NCBI RefSeq assembly: GCF_017571525.1
Contig: NZ_JAGETY010000008.1
Location: forward strand, 212,235-276,234
Length of the DNA: 64,000 bases
Direction of reading: 5' to 3'
DNA from: Hymenobacter sp. BT559
GTDB lineage: Bacteria > Bacteroidota > Bacteroidia > Cytophagales > Hymenobacteraceae
Shown: positions 19,108 to 27,355 of the stretch, piece by piece
Layout: every line of letters begins with the position of its first letter
How positions within the stretch are numbered: position 1 is the first letter of the stretch
Translations under genes and position numbers: made by a program
Notes under the pieces: generated by a model
Database searches by the model: none
Seen by the model: only the letters and a program-made list of their open reading frames with translations
Told to the model about the DNA's origin: nothing

Positions 19108-19602
19108 TTAAGCTCCGGTTGATGACTGGTCGAGGCGGGGCCGTGTACCGGGCACGCCATCGGCCGTGGGCGGAATGGGCGTGCTCTGGTGGTAGGTCGG
19201 CTGGTCTGCCGTCGGCAAATCTACGGCACCCGGCGCAGTATAGTCAGCTACCGGGGGCACATAGTCGCCCGACATTGGCGTAGTCGGCGGCACCGCCGAC
19301 GGCTGGTAGGGGGCGGGCTGCTGGCCGTAGTTCGGCTGATTTGGGTTATAGGGTTGGTTAGGGTTATAACCCTGGTTGTTGTAACCTTGGTTATTATATC
19401 CCTGGTTTGGGGCCTGCTGACCAGCACGCTCAAACTCGTTACGGATTTCGCTGCTAGCGTCCTTAAACTCGCGGATGCCCTTGCCCAGGCCCCGCGCCAG
19501 TTCCGGAATCTTATTGGCGCCAAAGAAAATAAGAATGACGACCATAATCAGAATCAGCTCAGAGCCGCCGATATCGCCGAGAAAAAGCAAAGGAGAGTTC
19601 AT
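19108..19602 (-). CDS. tatA: twin-arginine translocase subunit TatA/E with Asn/Gln-rich tail
   Basis: A 164-residue Tat pore-forming subunit. It has one N-terminal membrane helix (ELILIMVVILIFFGANKI), the FG hinge and an amphipathic helix IPELARGLGKGIREFK. Usual TatA proteins have 60-90 residues. Here a low-complexity tail from about residue 62 repeats YNNQG and YNPNQP and then becomes Pro/Thr-rich. A second tatA lies 41 bases upstream, and gatA follows three bases after the stop, so the three genes probably form an operon. The two copies may form mixed pores or act as separate TatA- and TatE-like proteins. No tatC is in the window. Confidence 0.9.
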   Translation of the reverse strand: MNSPLLFLGDIGGSELILIMVVILIFFGANKIPELARGLGKGIREFKDASSEIRNEFERAGQQAPNQGYNNQGYNNQGYNPNQPYNPNQPNYGQQPAPYQPSAVPPTTPMSGDYVPPVADYTAPGAVDLPTADQPTYHQSTPIPPTADGVPGTRPRLDQSSTGA

Positions 19603-19643
19603 CAGAAGAAGAAATAAAAGCGAAGGATAGCGCCGCTTGCTGC

Positions 19644-20018
19644 TTAGCTAGCGGGGGTAGTAGGATTATAAGGAGCGGGGGGCACTTGGCCTTGGGCGGG
19701 CGGCCCATACTGTTGGGGCTGCTGCGGGTAGCCGTTTTGGTTATACTGCTGCGGCTGCTGGTTGTAGCCAGGCTGCTGTGCGTAGCCACCTTGCTGCGGG
19801 TAGCCGCCCTGTTGGTAGCCGGGCTGCTGGTTATAGTTCGGGTTAACCGGCTGTTGCGGCTCGGGGTTGCTGGCATCCTTAAACTCGCGCACGCCCTGGC
19901 CTACACCCCGAAACAGCTCCGGAATGCGCTTAGCCCCAAAGAACAGTACCAGAATAAAGATTATGAAGATAATGGTTCTGGGGTTGCTCAGAAACAGAAA
20001 AAGCGTGGATAGTAGCAT
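19644..20018 (-). CDS. tatA: second TatA/E-like subunit with Gln/Gly/Tyr-rich tail
   Basis: A 124-residue paralogue of the neighbouring tatA. The membrane helix is TIIFIIFILVLFFGAKRI, followed by IPELFRGVGQGVREFKDAS. From about residue 52 the tail repeats units such as PGYQQGGYPQQGGY, rich in Gln, Gly, Tyr and Pro. The tail composition resembles the other copy but the sequence differs, so this is probably an old duplication with freely evolving tails. It is the first gene after the promoter at 20090-20097. Confidence 0.88.
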   Translation of the reverse strand: MLLSTLFLFLSNPRTIIFIIFILVLFFGAKRIPELFRGVGQGVREFKDASNPEPQQPVNPNYNQQPGYQQGGYPQQGGYAQQPGYNQQPQQYNQNGYPQQPQQYGPPAQGQVPPAPYNPTTPAS

Positions 20019-20089
20019 GAGGAGAACGACGGGGTGACCGTGGCAAGTGGTGAAAACGAAGATACGTAAAAACGGAGGCTTTGGACTGG

Positions 20090-20097
20090 CAAAGGTA
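20090..20097 (-). promoter_or_regulatory. -7 promoter element for the tatA-tatA-gatA operon
   Basis: The minus strand reads TACCTTTG, an exact TAnnTTTG match, 71 bases upstream of the first tatA ATG. Confidence 0.68.
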
Positions 20098-20280
20098 CCG
20101 GCGACGAGCGCAACTTAGCCGCCAGCTAGGAGTTCAAGCGGCTAGCCTGCTTGAAAGCTCAACATATAAAATTCCGGCATTTTATCCATCTTAAGTGCAA
20201 ATCGGCAAGGTTTTAAAGCCGTTAAGACGTTTAAATGACAGATTCATCGAAAACAATTAGTACTTCACCGATAAATATTG

Positions 20281-20410
20281 CACCTTTGTATCGGTTAGCA
20301 GCCTTACCGGAGCTGTGCTGTTTATGCAGTCAGCCGAGGCAGAGGAAGTTGGCTAAGTTTGTTTTCATAGCTCAGAAAGGCATCGGACACTGTTCGATGC
20401 TTTTTTTTGT
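20281..20410 (+). ncRNA. candidate small RNA with intrinsic terminator
   Basis: This lies in the 396-base gap 20019-20414, which has no plausible protein gene. CACCTTTG at 20281-20288 is one base from the -7 consensus, giving a likely start near 20294. The predicted RNA of about 115 bases can form an outer stem (UUAGC near 20295 with GCUAA near 20352) and an inner hairpin (GCUG..CUG loop CAG.CAGC, about 20312-20334). It ends in a terminator hairpin followed by eight T. I compared it by eye with SRP RNA and found no match; the family is unknown to me. The rest of the gap (20098-20280) shows nothing else. Confidence 0.5.
20391..20408 (+). terminator. intrinsic terminator of the candidate small RNA
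   Basis: GCATCG at 20391-20396 pairs with CGATGC at 20405 region ending at 20400, followed directly by eight T residues (20401-20408). The T-run is only on the plus strand, so it terminates plus-strand transcription. No plus-strand protein gene precedes it. Confidence 0.7.
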
Positions 20411-20414
20411 CCTG

Positions 20415-21920
20415 TTAAGCCCGGAAGCCGCGTCGCGCCTCCACTAAGTAAACCAGCCCCGCAAAGACTGCCGGGAGTGCAAATCCTAGCACGTAGCCCA
20501 GCCTCGTGTGGCCCACCGCTTGGCCCAGCCCCACCAGCCCCACGGCCCCTAGTAACCAGAGCAACAGTCGCTTTACTGGATAGGGCACCGGGAAGTGGCG
20601 CTCGCCCAGCCACCAGCACAGCGCGGCCATCATAAAGTAGCAGGCTAGGGTGGCCCAGGCACTACCTACATACCCTAGCACCGGAATCAGCAAGAAATTG
20701 AGTGCGATGGTAAGTACTGCCCCGGCGGCCCCGATGTAGGTGCCAAAGTAGGTCTTGTCGGTTAGCTTAAACCAAACGGAGAGGTTATAATAAACCCCCA
20801 GAAACAGGTTGGCTAACAGCAGGATGGGCACTACGCTCAACCCGGTCAGGTACTCGGGCCTTTTTAGGAAAAGTGGTCCTATCCAGTTTAAATTCAGGCT
20901 GATAGCTACGAAAATGAAGGCGCAGCACAACGTAAACCACTTGAGTACCAGCGCAAATGTCGCCGGTGAGTTTTTCTCTGTACTCTGGGAAAAGAAGAAC
21001 GGCTCGGCAGCGTAGCGAAACGCCTGAATAATAAGCGACATGAAGATGCTGAGCTTGTAGCAAGCCCCGTACACACCCACTGCAGCCAGCTGGCTCAGGC
21101 CCGGATAAAAATGAGCCGGCAGCCAGGCTGGCAGCAAAATGCGGTCAAGCGTTTCATTGACCATGCCGGCCAGGCCCATGAGCATAAGCGGCAGGGCATA
21201 GGCTAGCAGCGGCTGCAAAAAATCGAGCCGCGGCCAGCGGAAGCGGAAATCCAACAACTCGCGCCCGAGCAGCAATAGCGTGAGTGCCGAGGCCGCCAGA
21301 TTGCTTAAGAACACGTAGCCCACGCCCAGGCTGGGGTTGTATACCGTTGCCACCAGCGGCCGCAGGCCGGCTAGCAGGCTACCCGGCGCGCTGTGCGCTA
21401 CGGCCGGGCACAGCACAATGAAAAACAGATTTAGCCCCACGTACAACAGGATGTTGGTGAGACGAATAGCTGCAAATTTGCGGGCTTTGTTTTCGAGCCG
21501 CAGTCGGGCAAATGGCAGCGCGGCTACCGCATCGAGGCCCAGTATCAGCGCTACCCAAATGGCATATTCGTCGTGGCCCGGTGGCAGGTGTAGCAGCCCG
21601 AGCAGTGGCCGGGCCAGCAGCGCCAGCAACACGGTGAGGACCACGCTGCTGAGCAAAAGTAGGCTTAGGGTGCGGTTGTAGAGCTCGCGCCGGTCTTCGC
21701 CAGGACGGTTGGCAAAGCGAAAAAACGTTGTTTCGAGCCCATAGGTGAATACCACGTTTAGAAACGACACGTAGGCGTAAAGCCCCGTTACAATACCATA
21801 CTCGGCCGCTGCGAAATGGGCCGTATAAATAGGTACCAGCAGGTAGCTGAGCACCCGCCCTACGATACTGCTAACGCCGTAAATGGCCGTTTGAGAGGCC
21901 AGTTTCTTTGCAATCCCCAT
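20415..21920 (-). CDS. polysaccharide flippase family membrane protein
   Basis: A 501-residue integral membrane protein of the MATE/Wzx-like flippase superfamily, probably moving lipid-linked sugars across the inner membrane. It begins KKLASQTAIYGVSSIVGRVLSYLLVP, the usual first helix of the family, and has about 14 hydrophobic segments. The start is the ATG at 21920; a GTG two codons upstream is possible. In some Bacteroidetes a related gene lies beside dut and a sugar nucleotidyltransferase (from memory); here those are about 36 kb away. It follows the enoyl-CoA hydratase gene by 77 bases on the same strand. The substrate cannot be told from sequence. Confidence 0.88.
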   Translation of the reverse strand: MGIAKKLASQTAIYGVSSIVGRVLSYLLVPIYTAHFAAAEYGIVTGLYAYVSFLNVVFTYGLETTFFRFANRPGEDRRELYNRTLSLLLLSSVVLTVLLALLARPLLGLLHLPPGHDEYAIWVALILGLDAVAALPFARLRLENKARKFAAIRLTNILLYVGLNLFFIVLCPAVAHSAPGSLLAGLRPLVATVYNPSLGVGYVFLSNLAASALTLLLLGRELLDFRFRWPRLDFLQPLLAYALPLMLMGLAGMVNETLDRILLPAWLPAHFYPGLSQLAAVGVYGACYKLSIFMSLIIQAFRYAAEPFFFSQSTEKNSPATFALVLKWFTLCCAFIFVAISLNLNWIGPLFLKRPEYLTGLSVVPILLLANLFLGVYYNLSVWFKLTDKTYFGTYIGAAGAVLTIALNFLLIPVLGYVGSAWATLACYFMMAALCWWLGERHFPVPYPVKRLLLWLLGAVGLVGLGQAVGHTRLGYVLGFALPAVFAGLVYLVEARRGFRA

Positions 21921-21997
21921 GCGCACATAAAGGCCGGCGTCTGGCTTACGAAGCTACCTGGGTAGCGCTTCAGCCCGGCCGCCGGCCTCCCTAAAAA

Positions 21998-22792
21998 TTA
22001 ATTGCCAGTAAATACTGCCGGGCGCTTTTCCAGAAAAGCAGCAGTGCCTTCTTTAAAATCAGCCGTACCAAACGCTTGGCCGAAGGCGCTAGCCTCAGCC
22101 GCGTAACCCGCCTCGCCGCCGTGGTCAAAATAGGTGTTGACGCAGTCGATAGTCAGGCCTATCGCTACCGGCGCCTTGCTTAGTATCTTCAGCAGCATGC
22201 TTTTGCAAAAGGCCAGCAGCTCGGCCTGGGGCACTACGTGGTTGGCCAGGCCCAGGCGTAGCGCCTCGTCGGCCTTTACCTGGTCGGCGGTGAGCAGCAG
22301 CTCCAACGCCTTGCCTTTGCCTACTAGCTGCACCAGGCGCTGGGTACCACCATAGCCCGGCAGCAGGCCCAGGTTTACCTCGGGCTGGCCGAAGCGGGCG
22401 TTTTCCGAAGCCACCCGAATATGGCAGGCCATGGCTAGCTCGCAGCCACCGCCTAGCGCAAAGCCATTTACGGCCGCCACTACGGGCTTAGGGCTGGTTT
22501 CGAAACGCCGAAACACGTCCTGCCCCTTGGCAGAGGCCTCCTGCGCCCCCGGTCCACTTAGCTGGGCCAGCTCCGAGATGTCGGCCCCGGCTACGAAAGC
22601 CTTCTCGCCGCTACCCGTGAGCAATATCCCGCGTACGGCCTCGTCGGCCCGCGCATGGTCAATAGCCTGGCCTAGCTCGGCTATCGTGGCAGCGTTGAGC
22701 GCGTTGAGCTTGGTAGGCCGGTTGACGGTAAGCGTGAGGATACCGCTGGCAGTGTCCAGGTCATAAAGTAGATTTTCGAATGAGGCAGCCAT
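21998..22792 (-). CDS. enoyl-CoA hydratase/isomerase family protein
   Basis: A 264-residue crotonase-fold enzyme, probably hydrating enoyl-CoA in fatty-acid or amino-acid breakdown. The oxyanion region KAFVAGADI (64-72) and both expected glutamates, E118 (GGGCELA) and E138 (FGQPEVNLG), are present, followed by LLPGYGGTQRL. Together these favour a true hydratase. The start at 22792 (MAASFENLL) is preferred over a longer frame because the promoter TACCTTTG lies at 22828-22835, inside the longer reading. The exact substrate is unknown; no other beta-oxidation genes are nearby. Confidence 0.92.
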   Translation of the reverse strand: MAASFENLLYDLDTASGILTLTVNRPTKLNALNAATIAELGQAIDHARADEAVRGILLTGSGEKAFVAGADISELAQLSGPGAQEASAKGQDVFRRFETSPKPVVAAVNGFALGGGCELAMACHIRVASENARFGQPEVNLGLLPGYGGTQRLVQLVGKGKALELLLTADQVKADEALRLGLANHVVPQAELLAFCKSMLLKILSKAPVAIGLTIDCVNTYFDHGGEAGYAAEASAFGQAFGTADFKEGTAAFLEKRPAVFTGN

Positions 22793-22827
22793 GAGCAAGT
22801 GAAAAGGTGGGCGAAAAGCTAGCGCTG

Positions 22828-22835
22828 CAAAGGTA
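22828..22835 (-). promoter_or_regulatory. -7 promoter element for enoyl-CoA hydratase gene
   Basis: The minus strand reads TACCTTTG, an exact consensus match 35 bases upstream of the ATG at 22792. It argues against the longer upstream start. Confidence 0.68.
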
Positions 22836-23031
22836 CGGCGCTGGGCTAGCCCCACTTTCAGCGGCGGAAGTAGTCCATTGGCCGCGTAAATACCTTGGCT
22901 GGGCGAACTATCGGTTAATCGCGTGCATATTGCGCTAAACTTTGTGTCGGTCAGCCACATCGGCTAGTAGACAATGTTATTGTCTGAGCAAAGTGCCTCC
23001 TTCTCCCTCTATCATTTTCTCTTTTCTCCTT

Positions 23032-23457
23032 ATGAGCTTTGTTTCCGAATTCAAAGAGTTTATTTCAAAAGGCAATGTGCTCGACTTGGCAGTAGGTGTC
23101 ATCATCGGTGGGGCCTTTGGCAAGATTGTCTCGTCCCTGACCGACGATATCATTATGCCTGTGCTAGGGGTGCTAACCAATGGCGTTGATTTCAAAGACT
23201 TATTCTTTACGCTCAACGGGCAGCACTACAAAACGCTTGAGGAAGCCAAAAAGGCGGGCGCCGCGGCCGTGGCCTACGGCAACTTTCTCAATGCTATTAT
23301 TTACTTTCTTATCATCGCATTCGTCATTTTTTGGGTAGTGAAGTTGGCCAACCGCTTCAAAAAACCAGTTGTGGTAGTTGCGCCGGTGGCTCCCACTATT
23401 ACCCGCGAGCAAGAGCTGCTTGCCGAAATCCGCGATTCCTTGCGCGCGCGCTCCTAA
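23032..23457 (+). CDS. mscL: large-conductance mechanosensitive channel MscL
   Basis: A 141-residue channel that opens under membrane tension to release solutes during osmotic downshock. It has the N-terminal [20 protein letters not shown], a first helix ([21 protein letters not shown]), a periplasmic loop, a second helix ([20 protein letters not shown]) and a charged C-terminal helix. The periplasmic loop has a short Ala-rich insert ([14 protein letters not shown]). The ATG at 23032 gives the canonical MSFVSEFK start. A near-consensus -7 box (TAAACTTTG, one base too long) lies near 22935. Confidence 0.96.
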   Translation: MSFVSEFKEFISKGNVLDLAVGVIIGGAFGKIVSSLTDDIIMPVLGVLTNGVDFKDLFFTLNGQHYKTLEEAKKAGAAAVAYGNFLNAIIYFLIIAFVIFWVVKLANRFKKPVVVVAPVAPTITREQELLAEIRDSLRARS

Positions 23458-23544
23458 AAAGCGCTTGGCTAAACTAGCCGGAACTTCTGCTGCTGCACCG
23501 GCATTTCTGGGGTACTGCTCTTCGCTTATTCGTAGCTTCGACCT

Positions 23545-23976
23545 GTGAAAAAACTGACCTTTCTTGCTCCGGTAGCCTTTGCGGCGTCGCTGCTTGCTGC
23601 TCCTGCTGCCCAGGCGCAGACCACGGCCCCCAATTTTCCGATGCTTGGCAGCTCAAAGCAGCCTGCTGCCCCTAGCGCGCCCGACAATGCCCGCACTCGC
23701 CGCCAGCAGCAAATGAGCCCCGAAGATGCGGCCCGTGACCAGCAACTGCAGCTCTTAGAGGCGCGCACTGGTAATACGAGCCTTGGCGCCGAGCGTGGTG
23801 GCCCCTACCGCCAGATGGATAAAGCTGGCAGCTCTTTCACCCTGCGCAAGTTTCGGGCGCTGCCCGGCCAGGAGCAGGAGCGCGGCGTGTCGCGCCGCGT
23901 AATAATGGGTGGACGCACGAAGGGCAAGCCCCTCGTGCACGAACACGGCCGTAAAAAGAAGTTCTTGTTATTCTAA
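23545..23976 (+). CDS. small secreted basic protein of unknown function
   Basis: A 143-residue protein. Residues 1-24 are a signal peptide (MKKLTFLAPVAFAASLLAAPAAQAQ). The mature part is hydrophilic, Gln/Arg-rich in the middle (RTRRQQQMSPEDAARDQQLQ) and very basic at the end (HEHGRKKKFLLF). I recognise no domain. Translation starts with GTG at 23545; TAGCTTCG at 23533-23540, one base from the -7 consensus, lies just 4 bases upstream, which supports this start. It is probably periplasmic or surface-associated. Two terminator hairpins follow. Confidence 0.72.
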   Translation: MKKLTFLAPVAFAASLLAAPAAQAQTTAPNFPMLGSSKQPAAPSAPDNARTRRQQQMSPEDAARDQQLQLLEARTGNTSLGAERGGPYRQMDKAGSSFTLRKFRALPGQEQERGVSRRVIMGGRTKGKPLVHEHGRKKKFLLF

Positions 23977-24022
23977 GCCACGGATTCCGGGTGATTTTTC
24001 GGCTTACGTGATTTTGGTAGAT

Positions 24023-24053
24023 GGTTCCCAGCATAAGTTGGGAGCCATTTTTA
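24023..24053 (+). terminator. terminator after the small secreted protein gene
   Basis: Eight-base arms (24023-24030 and 24039-24046, one G-T pair) are followed by attttta. It lies 47 bases after the stop at 23976. Confidence 0.6.
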
Positions 24054-24074
24054 TGGGCTCGCTCCTCAGTAAAC

Positions 24075-24105
24075 AAAAAAGGCTGCCCTAGCAGGCAGCC
24101 TTTTT
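24075..24105. terminator. bidirectional terminator between convergent genes
   Basis: GGCTGCC (24081-24087) and GGCAGCC (24094-24100) pair. Six A residues precede the stem and five T residues follow it, so it can stop transcription from both sides, including infB on the minus strand. Confidence 0.85.
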
Positions 24106-24153
24106 CGTTCGTCCACAGAATCCGCGTAATCCGGCCGAATTCGTAGGCTGGAA

Positions 24154-27100
24154 TTACAGCTTGCGCTTGATTTCCTGCTCTTCGAAGCCCTCAATATTGT
24201 CGCCCTCTTGCAGGTCGTTGAAGTTCTTCACCGAAATACCGCACTCGTAACCCTGGCGCACCTCCGACACATCGTCTTTGAAGCGCTTGAGGTCTTGAAT
24301 GTCGCCGGTATACTGCACGATGCCATTGCGCACCACGCGCACCTTGGTTTTGCGGGTGAAGGTACCATCCGTCACCATGCAACCACCGATGGTGCCCACT
24401 TTGGTGATGTTGAATACCTGGCGTACTTCGGCGTTGGCTACCACTACTTCGTGCAGGGTGGGGGCTAGCATGCCCTCCATGGCGTCCTTCACTTCGTTGA
24501 TGGCATTGTAGATGATAGAGTACAGGCGTACGTCAATCTGCTCTTGCTCAGCCAGTTTGCGGGCGCTTTGCGAAGGCCGCACCTGGAAACCGATGATGAT
24601 GGCATCGGAGGCCGAAGCTAGCAGCACGTCGCTTTCCGAGATAGCACCTACGCCTTTGCTTAGGATGTTCACCTTCACTTCGGGTGTACTCAGCTTCAGC
24701 AGCGAGTCGGAGAGTGCTTCTACCGAGCCGTCCACGTCACCTTTCACCAAGATGTTGAGCTCCTTAAACGAGCCGATAGCCAGACGGCGACCAATCTCGT
24801 CGAGGGTGATGTGTTTCTTGGTGCGGATGCTCTGCTCGCGGGCCAGCTGCTGGCGCTGGGTGGCCAGTTCGCGGGCTTCGCGCTCCGTTTCCATTACTTG
24901 GATGCGGTCGCCGGCCTGCGGGGCTCCCGTGAGGCCTAGCACCTGCACCGGTGTAGCGGGCCCGGCCACCTTTTTCTTCTTGCCGCGGTAGTCGGTCATG
25001 GCCTTTACGCGGCCGTAGTGCGGGCCAGCCAGCACGATATCGCCGACATTAAGCGTACCGGTTTGCACGAGCACGGTGGTTACGTAGCCGCGGCCTTTGT
25101 CCAGCTCAGCTTCGATAACCGTGCCTACTGCGTTGCGGTCGGGGTTGGCTGTGAGTTCGAGCAGCTCGGCTTCGAGCAATACTTTCTCCAACAGGTCGTC
25201 CACGCCGAGACCCGACTTGGCCGATACTTCCTGGCTTTGGTACTTGCCGCCCCACTCTTCCACCAGAATATTCATCTGCGAAAGCTCTTCGCGGATTTTC
25301 TCCGGGTTGGCCGTGGGTTTATCGACCTTGTTGAGCGCGATGATAATCGGTACACCAGCCGCCTGGGCGTGGTTGATGGCCTCCTTGGTCTGGGGCATCA
25401 CCGAGTCGTCGGCCGCGATTACAATAATGGCAATGTCTGTCACTTTCGCACCGCGGGCACGCATAGCCGTAAAGGCTTCGTGGCCAGGCGTATCAAGAAA
25501 CGTAATCGGCGAGCCCGATTTAGTTTTTACCTCATAGGCACCGATGTGCTGGGTAATACCGCCAGCCTCACCTTTGGCCACATTCGCTTCGCGGATGTAG
25601 TCGAGCAGCGACGTTTTACCGTGGTCGACGTGACCCATGATAGTCACGATGGGCGCGCGGGGCTGCAAGTCCTCGGGAGCGTCGGTGAGGTCGATGGCTT
25701 CCTCGTCTTCTTCAGCCGACAAGAACTCGACATCGTAGCCAAACTCGTCGGCGATAACTGTGATGGCTTCGGCGTCGAGGCGCTGGTTGATTGACACGAA
25801 CATGCCCATACCCAGGCACACCTTGATTACCTCGTTCACGTTCACATCCATCAGCGACGCGAGGTCGTTGGCCGAAATGAACTCGGTTAGCTTCAGTGTT
25901 TTGGCGTCAAGCTCGTTCTGGGCACGCAACGCTTCGCGCTCTTCAGCGGCCATGCCCCGCTTGTCGCGGCGATACTTGGCGCGGTTGGCTGCGGCATTGG
26001 TTTTGCCGCCGCTGAGCTTAGCGAGCGTAGCCTTGATTTGCTCCTGAATCTGCTTGTCGTTCTGCTCGGGCGTGAGCGGTACTTGAGGCGTAGCAGGACG
26101 GTTGTTGCCTTGGCCGGGGCGGTTGCCTTGACCCGGGCGGTTGCCCTGACCGGGGCCGCTGGGGCGATTGCCACCTTGTCCCTGACCACCGGCGGGGCGG
26201 TTGCCTTGGTAGCCCCCACCTTGTCCGGTAGTAGTGCCAGTGTTTGCTCCACCGCCCGGCTGACCGGGCGCCGGTAGGCGCTGGCGCTTTTTCTGGTTAG
26301 CATTGCCAACGCCGCTCTTGCGCACGTCGGACGAGGCCACGGGGCGCGGCCCACGGCCTCCAGGCCCACGGCGACTCGAATCAACCGGGAGTTGAATCTT
26401 GCCTAATACCGTCAGGCCTTTCAGCTGGTCGGCCTTGGCCGTGATGGTACCTTCTTCCGCCGCAGGGGCTGGGGCCTCGGGGGCGGCAGGTGTAGTAGCT
26501 GCCGGGGCGGCCGGCGCAGGGGCTGGGGCAGCAACTGCTTCTGTCGCGACAGGCGGCGTTGGAGGGGCAGGCACAGCCGTTACCGGGGCAGCAGCCACCG
26601 GCGCGGCCGTATAAGTAGGCGTAGCAGGACGAGCCGGGGCCGGCGCTACGGGCGTAGCGGCCGGGGCTGGTTTAGCCTCAGCTACCGGAGCCGGGGCAGC
26701 CGCCGGGGCTACCGGGGCTGGCTTTGCTTCGGCGGCCGGCGCAGCGGGCGCTGCCGGACGAGCCGGAATAACACGACCTTTGCTGTCCAGCTCAATCTTG
26801 CCTAGTACCTTGAGGCCAGGCGTTTTAGGGGCTTCTACCGGGGCTGCCGCTGGCTGTGCGGCGGGTGCCGTAGCAGCTACTGGTGCCGGAGCAACTGGTG
26901 CCGCCGCTACCGGAGCCGCTACAGGCGTTGTGGCCGGCGCAGGCTTGGGAGCAGGGGCTGGCGTCGGCGCAGGCTTAGCCACGGCGGCCTGAGCCTGGGC
27001 ATTCAGCTCGCTCTGCCGGCGCGCCTGGGTGTGGCGCTGTGCCTCCTGCTTGTCTTGGGCCGAAGCCGCAAATTCTTTTTCCAATAAGCTTACCTGCTCA

Positions 27101-27231
27101 CCCGTGAGCTTGGTAGTAGGCTTATTCTCTACCGCAATCCCTTTGCGGGAAAGGGCCTCGACGGCCCGGTCGATGCCAATGTTCAGGTCTTTGGCTGCCT
27201 GTAGTAGCCGTTTCGGGGTTGCTTCCGCCAT
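24154..27231 (-). CDS. infB: translation initiation factor IF-2
   Basis: A 1025-residue GTPase that places initiator tRNA on the ribosome. Residues 1-60 are the IF2-N fold. Residues 85-380 are low-complexity, Ala/Pro-rich, then Gly/Asn/Gln/Arg-rich with GQGNRP units. The G domain starts at GHVDHGKT (533-540), with DTPGHEAF and NKVDK. Domains II-IV close the protein. A short motif, [10 protein letters not shown] near 139 and [10 protein letters not shown] near 272, is repeated inside the linker. The ATG at 27231 ([10 protein letters not shown]) is the usual start. It is the last gene of rimP-nusA-infB, but an exact promoter element lies at 27265-27272, so it also has its own promoter. Confidence 0.98.
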   Translation of the reverse strand: MAEATPKRLLQAAKDLNIGIDRAVEALSRKGIAVENKPTTKLTGEQVSLLEKEFAASAQDKQEAQRHTQARRQSELNAQAQAAVAKPAPTPAPAPKPAPATTPVAAPVAAAPVAPAPVAATAPAAQPAAAPVEAPKTPGLKVLGKIELDSKGRVIPARPAAPAAPAAEAKPAPVAPAAAPAPVAEAKPAPAATPVAPAPARPATPTYTAAPVAAAPVTAVPAPPTPPVATEAVAAPAPAPAAPAATTPAAPEAPAPAAEEGTITAKADQLKGLTVLGKIQLPVDSSRRGPGGRGPRPVASSDVRKSGVGNANQKKRQRLPAPGQPGGGANTGTTTGQGGGYQGNRPAGGQGQGGNRPSGPGQGNRPGQGNRPGQGNNRPATPQVPLTPEQNDKQIQEQIKATLAKLSGGKTNAAANRAKYRRDKRGMAAEEREALRAQNELDAKTLKLTEFISANDLASLMDVNVNEVIKVCLGMGMFVSINQRLDAEAITVIADEFGYDVEFLSAEEDEEAIDLTDAPEDLQPRAPIVTIMGHVDHGKTSLLDYIREANVAKGEAGGITQHIGAYEVKTKSGSPITFLDTPGHEAFTAMRARGAKVTDIAIIVIAADDSVMPQTKEAINHAQAAGVPIIIALNKVDKPTANPEKIREELSQMNILVEEWGGKYQSQEVSAKSGLGVDDLLEKVLLEAELLELTANPDRNAVGTVIEAELDKGRGYVTTVLVQTGTLNVGDIVLAGPHYGRVKAMTDYRGKKKKVAGPATPVQVLGLTGAPQAGDRIQVMETEREARELATQRQQLAREQSIRTKKHITLDEIGRRLAIGSFKELNILVKGDVDGSVEALSDSLLKLSTPEVKVNILSKGVGAISESDVLLASASDAIIIGFQVRPSQSARKLAEQEQIDVRLYSIIYNAINEVKDAMEGMLAPTLHEVVVANAEVRQVFNITKVGTIGGCMVTDGTFTRKTKVRVVRNGIVQYTGDIQDLKRFKDDVSEVRQGYECGISVKNFNDLQEGDNIEGFEEQEIKRKL

Positions 27232-27264
27232 TCTAATAAGTCGCGAACGAATACGTTCAGAGTG

Positions 27265-27272
27265 CAAAGGTA
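27265..27272 (-). promoter_or_regulatory. -7 promoter element for infB
   Basis: The minus strand reads TACCTTTG, an exact consensus match 33 bases upstream of the infB ATG, in the 124-base gap after nusA. Confidence 0.67.
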
Positions 27273-27355
27273 AAGATTAAATCTGGCCAGCAGGCTATAA
27301 ACCAAGCCTACTGGCTCGATTTAATAACTTACCCGCTGGCGGTTGGCCCCGGCCC

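Noticed and set aside
20281..20400. SRP (4.5S) RNA identity for the candidate small RNA
   Set aside because: CTGTTTA and GGCAGA occur, but the GGAA tetraloop and the asymmetric-loop bases are not in the right order.
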